A stretch of DNA of 64,000 nucleotides, taken from contig JALMLS010000011.1 of the NCBI GenBank assembly GCA_038496445.1, positions 1 through 64,000 of the forward strand, given 5' to 3'. This document shows, one piece after another, positions 21,912 through 34,416 of the stretch (its first letter is position 1; the number at the start of each line of letters is the position of its first letter). The stretch is from Trichosphaerium sp. ATCC 40318. Lineage: Eukaryota; Discosea; Flabellinia; Trichosidae. The notes under the pieces were generated by a model. It was given only the letters and a program-made list of their open reading frames with translations. It ran no database searches and was not told the DNA's origin. The position numbers were made by a program, and so were the translations under genes.

Positions 21912-24900
21912 TTAGTCCAAAAAATCTTTCGTACGCTTGACGTGGAGGAGTAGCTCTTTTTTGCCAAATGAACACAGATCAGTATCAAGATTAAGTAACC
22001 TTGATTCAAAGTAAAAGCTTACGTTCACACCTCTAAGTGAACTTGGCAAGAATTGTGTCAAGTTTGCAATGGTATTCCCAGATACAAAGTTATGTAGACG
22101 TATAGTGTAATAGTTTTGAGCAAATCCACTAAATCCTAACATCACACTACAAGTCTGTGGTGTACCCCGTTCTATACACGGTTACTATGAGCCAAAACAA
22201 ATCACGTACTTCTTTCAACTATCAAGACGTCCACCATAGTGGTGTCAGACTTCTTCCATTGTTTTATCTCTGCTTGTGGTATTTCGTCGCATAGTTGAAG
22301 AGGGAGTTTAAAACTAACATCATGGATTTTGCTGTTGTATCCTTGAGCTGTTTGTAACACCTTTGCATAAAAACCTGACTGTGCTACATGATCCAAAAGG
22401 TGTATTTCCTCTGCTTTTATGCCAGTAAGAGGGTTTACTATGAGACTTGAGTAGTCCAATTTGATGCACTCTAAACAAAATTATCAGTTGTTGGTTCTTA
22501 AATATCACGTGTAAATACTGTACTTTTAAAGTTCGGAATTATGACCATGTTTTTGGCATCAAAGTTAATGAGCTTGTCGCCATAAGAAATCAGAGAGGCA
22601 GAGTCGATACGCTCAGAATAATCTACAATGTTGCCGCTCTTATCATATTCGATTGGAAGCATTCTCAATTCGATGTATAAATATGTGAGACAGTGACTTA
22701 ACCTGTTGTGTTTGTCAATTTCTTTGGCTTCCTTTAAAATGTATTCTGCCAACATAGAATAGTTCCATTTATCTGAAATTTCAAACTGAGCTTGCCAATG
22801 ACACTTGTCTCCTTTGCAAATTTTACGAAAGTCCACTTTGAATGGCTCACAGTATGAGAAACCTATACCACAGTTAAGTTTTACTCGTTGTCTATGATTT
22901 AGCAGTACGAAAATGCTCAGAATCTATCCAAGCCAAGTACTCAGTAATAGGAATATCGTCTCCTTTTTTAAAATAATCACATATCTAGTTACATAAATAA
23001 TTTCATAACAATCAAGAATGCGTACAGGAGCTGACAAAAACTGCACCAAATCCTCCTCTCCAACAACGATAACTTCAGTAAGAGCATCAGGGATTATAAT
23101 ACTTGGATCAGTGCTTTTACCATCTTGATCTCGTTTGAAAACACATCCTTTTTTAATATTGCTGTGAAGTGTTGCAGCAATAATAATTGCAACACGTTTA
23201 ATATCACCCTTTGGTGACTCAGAAAGGTGGAGTTTGTTGATCTCCTCCTGCACATTTTTCAGAGTTCTTGCTGTACCGCCTTGCTAAAAGAAAAAAACAT
23301 AAGAGCTGGGAGTACATACAGGAGATAAAGTTGTGTACCTTAGTTCGAACAAAAAGTTCATAATCGCTGTTCTTCACAAACATGTCAAAAGAATCTAAGT
23401 GTACTTAATACAATAATAAATCAGTTTAAGTTCGTACTTGACTTGTCACCAGGAACATACATGCCTGGGGGCAATGATAACCACATTCGCTCAAAGTCGC
23501 CCGGGGAAATAGAGGATTCATGTCTGAGCTCTTTGCTAAAGTTGCTTCAGTATTTGCCAGTATCAAGGTGTAGGTACGTTTCTACTTTCTTCACCGTGGA
23601 TTCTTTTGATACTTTCTTGGACGCCTTCCTTGGTTGAGCTACTTTTGGTAGCGATTGTGGCTGTATAAAGGTCAGAATAGAGTCCAAGTAATGTAGACCC
23701 TTAAACTAAACGTACACCAATAGTTTCATCAAACTTCACTGCATGGACATGCTACTGAACTATTATTACATTGGAACTTTATAGAGCATACCTCAAGACA
23801 CGATCCCTTGAAGAAGGAGAAAATTTTGACGAGTTCCACTTTGTTTGAATTAAATTGCTGTAGCCGTTCGTGCATGTACGTTCCCATTCGCCAGTTTACA
23901 AACGATTCCATTTGTTTCCCTATAAATAGTTAACATGAGACAATGAAATTTCATCTCCAGTACATTTTGACGATGCACTCTGAACCATTTGTGAGAACTT
24001 CCTTGCTGACACCATTGTTATTATCGATGAAAATTTTGAGCAGCTTATTACCAAAGCTGTTGAACAGGTTAGCGCCCTTCTTTGACATGTAATCCATAAT
24101 TAAGCTTGGAATCTTAACCAGTCTACATTGTTTTTCGTTTATGGTAGTATCAATGAAAGTTACAGGAGCTAAACTCAATATACGATGGAGAGGAATCTGT
24201 AACACAGTAAGTAAGAACTAGGTTTGTGAGTTATGTATGTCAAGTTATTCTTGACCTCGTCTACTATACCTTTGTAATCCTATTATTGTTATTTTTGGAG
24301 GGCACTCCTGAAATCATTTCACAGCCGTCAAACGCTTGACTAGGTAATGGAAACATGAAAGCTTCCAGTGCTAGTAGTTTGGACAAATACAACACAGCTT
24401 TTTTATCCCAAAAATACTGCAATGTGTTGGCGTTAATATACTCCATCATATTCTGTTCAGACTCGGTTAAAATCCTATGACAGAATCATTAGTCATCGTA
24501 TTTTTTCAAGATAATTGTACTTTTTCACAATAAGTTCTTTGCCTTTATTGTCAATGAGAAATTTGGCGATATAACCGATGAACTTATTGGTCATCCGTGG
24601 CAGGCCAGCTACAAAAAACAGCTAAAAAACAAGTTGGTACCAGTACCAAATACCTGTTTTGGCGTGAACAGCAGCAATAAGCCTTTTTAGAGCGTCTAAT
24701 TCTAGTGAGGTAAGCGCCATGTACAACTCCTTTTGTTCTGCTAAGTATTTGCTATGGTTGTCTTTTAGCATTGTCATTTTATCTACAATAGCTTGAAGAA
24801 TATCTTCCTCACTCAAAGGCTACAACAAGTTATGGTTAAAGTTTAGCAGGGTTTTTATCATACTGGCAACACGATCCATCTGGAAGCTGACGGGGACATT

Positions 24901-25840
24901 GAAGGAAAACCAATTGGCAAAAAAAGTGTTTCATGCCCAGAGAATAGTGGAAGTAACGTTTTGCTACCACTGCTGGGGATCAAGAGAGATGACCACAACG
25001 AATTAAGCCTTTGGGTCTTGGTGTCGTTGGTTACATTACCAGACCATTTGTATGCTAAGAGTCCGTTTACTTCATCTACAGCAACAACCACTGAGTGATC
25101 ATGCTTCTTCCAATAATCTTCAAATATACCTTCTAGAGCCCTCGTTAAAAGTGCTTCAAGCTAAAAATCTAAACACAACGTACCCATTGTATCCTCTTTG
25201 CTAGACAAAGCGACTTGAAGGTGTTGAATAATAAACGTTTGCGAATCTGAAAGTAGCAAAAAAAATTAGTCTTGCTTGAAAACGTGATATTGATTTCGTA
25301 CCATACCGGCCGTTTTGATTGCTCCCATCAATGTATACAAATTGTATTGAAAGCAGATTTTCTTTCACCCATTTTTGAAGAGCTTTATTTACGAACTTGT
25401 CCTCATCCACCATAACTTTTAAGGATTGCTGCAATTCATGGACAAAATAAGTTTTACCTACACGTTTTAAGCACGAACCAAACAATCACTAGTGTTATAT
25501 TTACTCAGATACTCTTTGGTTTCCCACAGAAACCCCCTTACAGTAATTTCGGGTACAAAGACAGTATTTGTGGGCCGGAAAAGAAAAAGTGAAGAGTTTG
25601 AATGATTTGAAGACGGTCTCGTACCACTTCCATAAAATTGGGCGAGGAATGGCACAGGCAATCTAGCTGCTTCTTTTAATTTTTCTTGTTTAGCATACTG
25701 ATAGTCTTTCCAGCACTGTGCAAGTAACTCGTACGCTGCAAGGCGAGGTCTCAACTGAAAGGGAAGCTTGCCTATGAAAACGTTAAAACAGATCTCCCAC
25801 AAAAGAGAGTACGCGTACCAATGGCGTTGTTTCCTAGCAT
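21912..25840 (-). CDS. Large P-loop NTPase resembling the Crinkler/RHS class
   Basis: The exons on the minus strand start at MLGNNAIG (25840), spliced by a 46-nt GTACGC...CATAG intron to KLPFQLRPRLAAYELLAQCW. The Walker A region is LAQFYGSG|GKTYFVHELQQ across an intron. Walker B is VVVAVDEVNGLLAYKW (about 25.06 kb). It is followed by SSLLIPSSGSKTLLPLFSGH, then SEEDILQAIVDKMT, and a sensor-like AGLPRMTNKFIGYIAKFLI (about 24.55 kb). C-terminal exons (LVKIPSLIMDYMSKKG; WRMGTYMHERLQQF; YSSLIVNPLTGIKAEEIHLL) run to about 21.9 kb. This order (xVPFLA/Q, P-loop, VAVDE, then a glycine-rich 'LPR' loop) is like the NTPase module of Crinkler/RHS-type proteins, found in oomycetes, chytrids, kinetoplastids and some amoebae. 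No N-terminal targeting domain is evident. The two ends and whether it is one gene or two are uncertain; function is unknown. Confidence 0.55.
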
Positions 25841-26043
25841 GGGTTCTTTTACTGTCTTAACAGTCAGTCTACAAGTACAAAAAAAAAAGGTTCGTGCTCG
25901 AGCTGTTGCTGCGGCAACAATCAGAGTTTACAGATTACTGCATTTAGATGAAATAGCGTTGAGTGATTTACATCAATCAAAAAAAAGGTTTTGTATTTTT
26001 TTTGAATTTTATTAACGTTATTTTTATTACATAATTGATTCAA

Positions 26044-27845
26044 TTACTTTTTCTTATCGAAAAATGAACGAATTACTTTGCAAACATACTCAATATCACC
26101 CTTGTTGAGCCCGTGGTGAGCGCCGAGTAGGAAACTAAATTAACAGAAATTAGAAGGAGGAAAAAACCAGGAAAGTTAAAGTTCTGCTTACCCTTCTTTC
26201 ATGAGCCTATCAGCAACTGGGTAATCTCCATAAAATTGTCTGTAAGCTGGGTGACGAGTGATGTTACCAGCGAAGCATACACGTGTTTGAATATCGTGCT
26301 AGGAGTAACCAGTTAAAAAAACCATACATTACAAAATCAAGAACAAAAAAATACTTACGTCTTCGAGGTAGTGGAGGAGGGTGGATCTATCCTCGTACAT
26401 AAATGGCATAGCGAGCCAATCTTGCATATCCTCAATTGGGACATCTTCAGGTACAACAAGACCCTTTGATGATAAATCTAAAGGAAACACATGTTAGACC
26501 AAGCAAAGGATGGTTGGGTTTTTTTTTTTGCTTACCTTGGAGATTTTGAATGTAAGTCTTTACATTCACTCTACGTGTGTGCTTGAAGTGATCAAGCTTT
26601 GCGAATTGTACCAAACCAAAGGCACAGTTCATCTCACAACTCTTCAAGTTGTATCCCAATTGGGAGTACAAGAATTTAAAGTCGTATGGAATTCCGTCGA
26701 CGCTATGTTGAAAGCGAACTGACATATCCTATTTTAAGGTCAGGTTACAGCCTTTTTTTCTGTTGTAAAAATAAACAACACTGTACCTCGCTGTTATCAC
26801 CAGTACGACCCCAATCTCTGATACAGAGAGCCTTCTTCTTTTGCTCCATAGTGTTGAACATAACAATACCTGCAAAAGAATGTTAGAAATGATAAAAAAC
26901 AGTTTTGTTTTTGTGGCTTTTTTTTTTGCTCACAAAAAGAATTAAGAGCGTACCTCCTGTACCACCGCAGGTCATAATGTGAGAAGCATAGAAACTACAG
27001 ATTGCTACATCAGTTTCAGGCGTGTTTGTGCATGTATCAGCTGAATCTTCAAACAAGAAGATTTTTTTCAAGTCTGTGCCTTCACGGGCTTTGTTGACTA
27101 AAGTAAAGGCGTAAGAAGACAGTTTAAAAGGTAATGGAGAAGATTACTAACAAAAAGACAGTTTTTACACTCTAGACATAATAAAATAGCGTACTCTTGT
27201 CAGTCTCCTCACGGATCTTCTTCCAGTCTGGTTTAGAACCGACCAAGTTAGGGAGCATGATTACCATTGTTTTATCGGTAACTGCGCCCATAACATCCTT
27301 GACACATGGTACAATAGTGCGAAATTGAACATCCTGAAGGCTATCAGCAAGTTTTTCGTATTGCGAAAAAAACGACGCGTGTAAACATTGTTGCGACAGT
27401 GTTTACAGACACGTTACAAGCCTCTACGGCAAAATACGTACAACGAAAACTGGTGTGGCACCGAGTTGAACTATTGGTGCTACAGTTGTTGCGAAAGTGC
27501 AAGCAGGAGTGACTACCTCATCACCAGGTCCGATACCGAGGGTGGCGAGACCGAGTAGATTTGCTGAAGACCCAGAGTTTACAAAGACACCATGTTGCTT
27601 ACCGAAGTGAGCAGACATCTAAAAGGACGCGTTAGCACAAAAAGCAACAGAAAAACAAACAAAAAAAAAAATCTTCTACAAATCTCCTGCTGGGTTACCT
27701 TCTCTTCAAACTCGGCTGTCTTAGGGCCAGGCGCAAGCCATCCGTCGCGCAAACACTTGAGTACCGCTTGGATTTCATCCTCACCGTAAGCTTCAAATTT
27801 GTTTGGTGCATACCAGATCTTCTTTGTGTGTTTCAATTCAGCCAT
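26044..27845 (-). CDS. DegT/DnrJ-fold sugar 3-dehydratase (ColD/RfbH subgroup)
   Basis: The ATG at 27845 begins [20 protein letters not shown], then [20 protein letters not shown]. The next exon gives [19 protein letters not shown] and [20 protein letters not shown], typical of the PLP aspartate-aminotransferase fold. At the cofactor lysine site the sequence is [17 protein letters not shown], so His stands where aminotransferases have Lys. Later come [32 protein letters not shown] and [17 protein letters not shown], which are signatures of the sugar 3-dehydrase subgroup. The cysteine cluster of iron-sulphur E1 enzymes after WGR is absent, favouring ColD-like chemistry (PMP-dependent removal of the C3 hydroxyl from a nucleotide 4-keto-6-deoxyhexose). 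It ends SFFDKKK and TAA at 26044. Introns of local type show the gene is resident. A bacterial origin is likely by inference. Confidence 0.85.
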
Positions 27846-28245
27846 GGTGCGTGTTAGATGTTTGTTATTGATTATAGCCAAAAGACTAAAAAAGGAATGC
27901 AGTCTCGAAAAGTAAAAAAGTCAAAACCCCATTCTTTCTGTCAACTGCTGAGTCACTACATATTGCTGACTCATCACAGTTTTTATAACAGTAAAAAACG
28001 ACGTTTCACTTGATTCTCCGCTAAACGTATCTACGGTGAACTGAATAACATGCTAATGATGGTCTACGATGAGCGCTTTACTTATATAGGCAATAAAACC
28101 CGAAACAAAAACCAGGTAATCGTATTAAACCGATATTTCGTACAAATTGTTATTATTACGCTTAACGGCACAAAAAGTGACATGACGTATTAATAGAACG
28201 AAGTCATTATACCATCAACATCTAACATAGAGTTTTTATTTACGT
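27846..28245. other. Intergenic region, 400 bp
   Basis: This is the 5' flank of the sugar dehydratase and the 3' flank of the GH3 gene. It is AT-rich, and no gene or repeat is seen. Confidence 0.45.
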
Positions 28246-31200
28246 TTAACAAGAAACAAGAGGTGTTACATCTCCTGTTACTAAAAATGCGGTTTTTAGA
28301 ACTTTGTCATTGAACTCTGGTTGTCCTCCTCCGACTGACACAGTTATCTTTCCTGGATCTACTACTTTACCTTGTTTAGAATCAAATCGGGCCTACAATT
28401 AAGGTAAGAGGAGGTAGGATTAAGGCAACATGAAGGAAAAATAAAAATACCATTTCTCTTGGCATTATCTCTAGTGTGACACGTTTTGATTCATTTGGTG
28501 ATAAAGCGATCCTATCGAATTGTGCAAGTTGAATATTAGGTCCTTGCAAAGAAGAATCTTGCTGTAAATACACTTGAACGACTTCTTCTCCATAAAGGCT
28601 TCCAGTATTGGTTACTGTAACCTGTGACGAAAAAAGTTACAATGTAAAATTTGAAGCTATCTCACCTCCACTTTGACGCTCTGACAAGGCTTAATACTTG
28701 TTGCATCGATTACCAAGTTCGTGTATTCAAACTGAGTGTAACTCATTCCGTAACCAAAAGGGAACAAAGGTTTGTATGTAGTCATATAACGGTATGTTCT
28801 ATCTTTCATAGCAGGATCTAAAAAACAAATTACCAAAACTACTAAACCAACCAAAACATAGAGCAATCAAAACACGTGTTAGGCCCTTTAAACATACTCA
28901 AGTAGTCAGGTAAGTCAGTTTCAGACTTCACCCATGAAGTTGTAAGCCTACCACCTGGGTTATAGTCTCCAAAGAGTACATCGGCAATAGCATTTCCACC
29001 TAGATTACAAAAACAGTTAGCAAAGTTATCCTAGACGTCTAATAATTTTACCCTGCTCTCCAGGATAAAAGGCAGTAAACATAGCAGGTACGGATTCCAA
29101 CCAACCATCCATAGTAATAGAACCTCCCTGTTGTTCGTATAAGCAATCTAGAAAGACTCCATTCATAAAAAAACAAACTCACATTAATAAGGGCTACAGC
29201 AACAGGCTTTCCTTTAGCGGCTGCTAACACTTCATGTATGAGTTCCATTTGATATCCAGGTAGCTTCAAAGAAGTACGATCCTTTTGTTCTCCCTTGCAC
29301 AACAGTATTAACAATACTCCCTCGTGCGTATTCAAACGTACCTCTATTTCCTTGATACCTATCCAGCATATTGGATCGTAAGCACACGTTCTAATGCCCA
29401 TAACAAGAAGAATAGCATCCGAGGATTGAGCAGCTGAAAAAAAATAAACAACTCACAACCACGTGATTCACGTGCCTGAAACAGCGCTTGGAAAATTCGC
29501 CGTGCTGTCACACCTTTTTGTGGATTAATTTACAAAGTAATAATAAGCAAGGGGTTGTGTTTCGTACCAAACTTCATTACACCCTTTTTCCATTTGGATT
29601 TTTAGTGAAGGCAATTTTGATCTTATACCCTCAACAATTGAAACAATCTTCTTTGGTTGTGCAGCATAGTTACCGAGTAAATCAAACGTTGCATTAGCAT
29701 TTGGACCTATAACCGCCAACTATAATATTGGTTATTACTCATCAAGACTTGAAGAACTAAGTTTAGTACGTACAGATGAAATAGTTTTTTTGAAAGGTAA
29801 CATGTTGTTGTCGTTTTTTAAAAGTACAATAGATTGTCTAGCTGCTTCCAACGCTAGCTCAGTGTGTTCTTTGCTTACAACTATAAAAGTATTACTATTA
29901 GTGGCTATAGATTCAAGTACCTTTGGAGAAAGGAACCTTGTTGTAGGATACTTCCCAAGGGTTATCAAGAAGACCAAGTCGGATTCTAACTCTAAACAAG
30001 TTTGATAAAGACTCATCAATTAGATTTTCAGAAATATTTTTAGACTTCACAGCATCAACCTACTCATCGCTACATTAACAAAGTGGTGCTTTATATACAC
30101 TATCACGTACTAATGAACCATATAAAAACTTTCCCAGGTCTTGATCACAACCAGCCTTAACGGCCACTATGAAAAGTAAAACACAAATAAAAATGGAGGT
30201 TGCTTTTTGACTGTACCAATACTTGACTCTTCAGCAGTTTTAACAAAATGATGGTTTTCGTAAATATCATCAATAGCACCTATTTAAGTTATTATCTTTG
30301 TATTTAAACAGTCTCACCTTCGTCGGAAACTACAAAGCCATCAAACCCGTTTTTCTCACGAAGAAAAGTTCTTAGAATTTTTGGATCTGCACATGTCGGC
30401 ACACCGTTGATTGCGTTATAACTACACATGACTGACTGAGCCTTGCCGTCTTATAACATTATAAGATTAAGCTGCAAAACACTATTGTACCCCTGATACA
30501 AGCTTCAAAAGGCGTCAAGTACGTCATTGTGAGGTCTGCCTTAAAAACAAAGTTAACACGTTTTTTTTCAACGGTAGCTACCTCTGACAAGATTGCATTA
30601 AAGCTGTGTCTATCTATTCCGGTGGCATTGTCAAAATTATAAGCAGCGTAATGCTTACAACAAGCAACTGCTTGATGGTACTTATCTTAAGAGCGTATTA
30701 GTTCGTAAAAACTTCAAGAAACACTTTACCATCAGGACCCTCTTGAACACCTCGAACGTAGTTTGTAGCATAAATACTAGTGAGGTAAGTATCTTCGCCC
30801 GGAGTTTCTTGACCGCGACCCCATCTTGGATCTTAACATAATAAACATCAACACGAGGCTAAAGAGTAGAAAAAAATCTACCTCTGTAAAGATTTATGTT
30901 TGGAGCATAAAATGTAACTCCACTTGTTTGGTCACCGTTTTGCATTGCCTGGAATAACACAAAGTTGGTAAAAGTTGTAACACGCAACTATAGTTACATA
31001 CGTGTGTATACTTAGCTCTGGCTTCATCTGATATTGCCCGCCCAATGGTGTGCCAAAGAGTCTTATTGAAAGTTGATCCCAAACCAATTACTTTTCAAGG
31101 TTAGCACGTGAATAGCCTGAGGTTTGTAAACGGTACCTTGTGGGTAATTCGTTGATAACCCAGTTTCACGAGCTACACCATGTAGCGCTTCATGCGCCCT

Positions 31201-31742
31201 AGGCAAAAAATAAGATCAAGGTTCAGCTAGAGCGATACAATACCAGTTGTATGGAGGTAATCCTAAAAGAACACTGTTAGTGCTTAACGATTGCGTTACT
31301 AGTACTCACCAAGCCTCATAATACCAGGTACATTTGTAGTGAGTTGGTTTACCTTTTCCTCCAGAGTAAGTCTAGCGACAATATCTTTCACACGTGCTTC
31401 TGTCGAAAGCCTACGCCAAGCTTGAGTATAAGTAATCCTTAAAACGCCAAAAAAGTGCGTACGACATGTTTTGGAAGGGCAACAAATGGCATGCATTGTA
31501 ATCAGTAACACATTTACCGTCTAAAGGACATGCAAGGTACGCCGTAGAGCATGTAGTACTGTTTGGAAACAGGGAACAACCTGCAAAAAAAAACAATTGG
31601 CGAAAGTTTTACCTACTTGTCACGTGCCGCCCGATTTAGTTGTAACGTATGGTGGATAACATGTGAGTGCGTGTAGCGTTAAAGCGAACAAACTTAAGAT
31701 AATAGCTGCAGTACTACTCTTTAATTTAATAAAACCTGACAT
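28246..31742 (-). CDS. Secreted GH3 beta-glucosidase/beta-xylosidase
   Basis: The ATG at 31742 gives a signal peptide ([20 protein letters not shown]). The mature part has [85 protein letters not shown] and [16 protein letters not shown]. The nucleophile motif is [11 protein letters not shown] (Asp in VVSD, about 30.33 kb). The (alpha/beta) sandwich follows ([34 protein letters not shown]). The fibronectin-like tail has [19 protein letters not shown] and ends GDVTPLVSC with TAA at 28246. The order and the YNWW/EALHG motif are typical of plant-like GH3 beta-xylosidase/beta-glucosidase. It probably degrades plant or fungal wall oligosaccharides outside the cell. There are more than ten introns of about 40-60 nt. 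Confidence 0.92.
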
Positions 31743-31939
31743 TATACGGTTTGTAGGCCAAGCTCAGCGATTAAAAACAATTGTGATGTCACGCCAAAAC
31801 TACTTAGCAACAGATTGTGTTAAGCCCTGTTACTCAGAAGATTACCCACAAAGACCTAAGAAGGATAATATTGTAAGGATAGTGGCTCAGTATAGGTGGC
31901 TTGTGTTCAGTGATTGAGCGCTGAGTAAGAAGGTTTTTA

Positions 31940-33310
31940 TTACTTTGTTTTGAACGAAATTGGACATACAACATCTTCGAACGTAAAATTATTATTTAAT
32001 CTTTCTTCCTCTACACCAATCCAAAATGAACGTAAAATTATCTCATATGCATAGCCGAGTTGTCTCCGTCCTACACCGGCTTCACTAAAATGAGAAAGTA
32101 AGAAAGAAAACTACAGCAACAAGCAATACTCACCCACTGTTGAAAGCAAAGAGTACAATACATTCATGTGTCACAGCTACCTCTATAGCTTTCACACATA
32201 TTTCTGATTCCTAATAGCCACTGTGAGTGCCATGTATAATTAGAAGGGCCGTACTGTTGGTTGTAGATTGTCCAAATCGTTTGCAGTTGATATGAAAATT
32301 ACAATCGGTACTTCACTATTATGCCGTCTTATTCTCGTAACCAAATCATTTGTTTTCATGTGACTTGTCACGTGTATAATCACACCAGTCATCTGCAAAA
32401 ATTTGAAATTGTTATATACAGTTTAAAGTAAGAAAAGGGACGTCGTACATCCTTGACACGTTGAGCAAAATTAGAGTCATATTTAAATTCCTCGATATCA
32501 AAACGGACGTCATAAAGAAAGACATGTTGTTCAAAATAACAAGCTGTGATATCTTGTAATACTTTGGAAGAATGAAACTGTGCTATCTCTACCTATTTTA
32601 TCGCTGAGTCAAGTACAAAGCAATGAAGAAGAATTTTTTTTTCCCGAAACATGTGGAATTCTACCCAAATGTCAATGTACCTTGTGACGCTGTACGCGAA
32701 ACGTTGCGTCATAATTCATTGGCACAGCCCAAGTCTTGTAATTTTCGAACAGCCGACGTGCAGCCGGTGTCCAGATGATTCGTGTTTCACATCTTCGCGA
32801 CTGATCAATATCATGTTGTTTTATTATAGTTTCTGGAGCGCGAAGTAGTGTAATGGCGCCTAATCTTCAATTAGTTGGAGATACAGTTTGCCTCCTGGGT
32901 TTACCTTTTGTTATACCCGCTATAGCAAGGAACAACGTATGGGGTGCTTTGGAAATGTTTTTGACAGCTGTGAGTAGCTTATACCGTAAATCACTGGGAA
33001 ACAATACTTGTAACTGGAATTGGTTATTTTCGAGCTAATTGGCGCGTTTTTGATGCAAAGAACGCTTATTTGGTGTGACACGGACCAATCTTGGCAGTCT
33101 TTCTTCTGATACGCTTCTCAAGCACTTGTTAGTTAATCTTGTGCCCAATATATCAGTTAAAGAGACAATATGTTCTAAAATTTCACCAACAATTTCGATT
33201 GGTAGTTGATTAAACGTGGCGCCTTTAGCACACTTTGGAGAGCGTTCGCCATTGCCCCAATTACTTCGCGACCGTTTACCAGAAAATCGCTGTGATATTC
33301 GCCTAGACAT
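31940..33310 (-). CDS. F-box protein with unassigned C-terminal domain
   Basis: The ATG at 33310 starts MSRRISQRFSGKRSRS. The F-box is FNQLPIEIVGEILEHIVSLT, then LGTRLTNKCLRSV. A 51-nt GTCCGT...AATTAG intron keeps the frame through an apparent TAG and joins RLPRL to LENNQFQLQVLFPSDLRYKL. A further 45-nt intron joins AIAGITK to GAITLLRAPETIIKQHDIDQ. Then come KTWAVPMNYDATFRVQRHK, YFEQHVFLYDVRFDIEEF, MTGVIIHVTSHMKTNDLVTR and VPIVIFISTANDLDN. The C-terminus ends DVVCPISFKTK with TAA at 31940. The hydrophobic-strand pattern of the C-terminal half (VFLYDV, GVIIHV, PIVIFIST) suggests a Rossmann or GTPase-like fold, without clear nucleotide motifs. The protein is probably an SCF adaptor; its target is unknown. 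Confidence 0.62.
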
Positions 33311-33876
33311 TGTGTAGCCTTTGTGTAGCTATGTTGTCGTGTACAAAACGAAAGCAGGAATTGCTAAGGCACGACAATACCTAAAGCGACTTGTATTGTT
33401 CCTTGCGCCACGAGCAGGCGAAGCATTCTTTTCTACTTGAGTTTTTCAACTAGCGCTAAGTATGGAACGCATCACAGGAGGGAAGTTGCTTATACTACGC
33501 GAATTGATCACAGCCGGCCTTTGTACTTAGCCTAAGGCAAAATACGGCCTGTGTACAAATACGGTTAAACTTCTAAAACGGCTCATTTTCGTTTTTTCTT
33601 TTTCACGCCTTGGTTCATCTCCGCTGTCACAACGGCTCCTATCACAATACGCAAAACTTGCGTGTATGCGTCAACAAAGGTCAGAAATAGCGTACATGCC
33701 TTAGAAGGACAACAACACGGCCGATTTGTTGTACAGAAAAACAAACAACTAATTCTAGTACGTAATCTGTCACAAGTACGCCTAGATTTTCGTTAACAAA
33801 CTACAAAGTTTGCGTCCTCAACTCGCTTTTGAATAAAATAGCGTATTTGTAAGATAACGTTAAACTGCAATACATA
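33311..33876. promoter_or_regulatory. Divergent intergenic region (F-box gene / globin)
   Basis: The 566 bp between divergent starts show no coding signal and presumably contain both promoters. No defined element is recognised. Confidence 0.35.
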
Positions 33877-34416
33877 ATGGCATCTAAACTTATACGTTCG
33901 AACTGGAATAGCATAATCGCTGTTACACCTCGAAATCCAAAACCATTACAGTACTTCTCAGCTATATTCTACGATACACTATTCAACGCCCACCCGGAAT
34001 ACAAAGCAGAATTATTCTACAACGCTGATATGTTCGATCAAGGTAATAAACTCGTTAAAATTATAACGTTAGTCGTTGAAACAGTGGATACGTTGCACGC
34101 TAAGCGTGGAATTGTAATGGCGCTAGGAGCAAGACACGTGAGATATGGCGTACATAAACCTTCACAGTACGAGCATGTAGGCGCAGCTCTTGTTGCTACA
34201 TTAAAGATGATTAGTGGTGATTCTTGGAGCAACTACGTTGAAGAAGCTTGGGTATCTACTTATACAAGATTGAAGGATCTTATGCTAGAAGGCGCGCAGA
34301 GAGAGATGAGAAAAGAACAATCACCTAAGTTATCAAAACGTAAAGGTCTGCGAACACAATCAAAAAAGACTCTAAAAAGCGCTAACGCAGTAAAGAAAGA
34401 ATGTACAATACTCTAA
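33877..34416 (+). CDS. Single-domain globin
   Basis: This intronless gene encodes 179 residues. It starts MASKLIRSNWNSIIAVTPRN. Residues about 28-60 (FSAIFYDTLFNAHPEYKAEL followed by FYNADMFDQGNKLV) match the globin B-E helices, with Gln at the likely distal E7 site. The segment LGARHVRYGVHKPSQYEHVG supplies the proximal F8 His in the typical RHxxYGV context. ALVATLKMISGDSWSNYVEE and AWVSTYTRLKDLML cover helices G-H. The C-terminus is a Lys-rich extension ending ECTIL. The domain resembles the globin part of flavohaemoglobins and neuroglobin-like proteins. No reductase domain follows. Haem binding and O2 or NO chemistry are expected from the family. The lack of introns contrasts with most neighbours. 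Confidence 0.9.
   Translation: MASKLIRSNWNSIIAVTPRNPKPLQYFSAIFYDTLFNAHPEYKAELFYNADMFDQGNKLVKIITLVVETVDTLHAKRGIVMALGARHVRYGVHKPSQYEHVGAALVATLKMISGDSWSNYVEEAWVSTYTRLKDLMLEGAQREMRKEQSPKLSKRKGLRTQSKKTLKSANAVKKECTIL

Noticed and set aside
33035-33059. In-frame TAG in the F-box gene at 33 kb as a pseudogene mark
   Set aside because: A 51-nt intron with GT..TAG ends removes it and keeps the frame, so the gene is probably intact.
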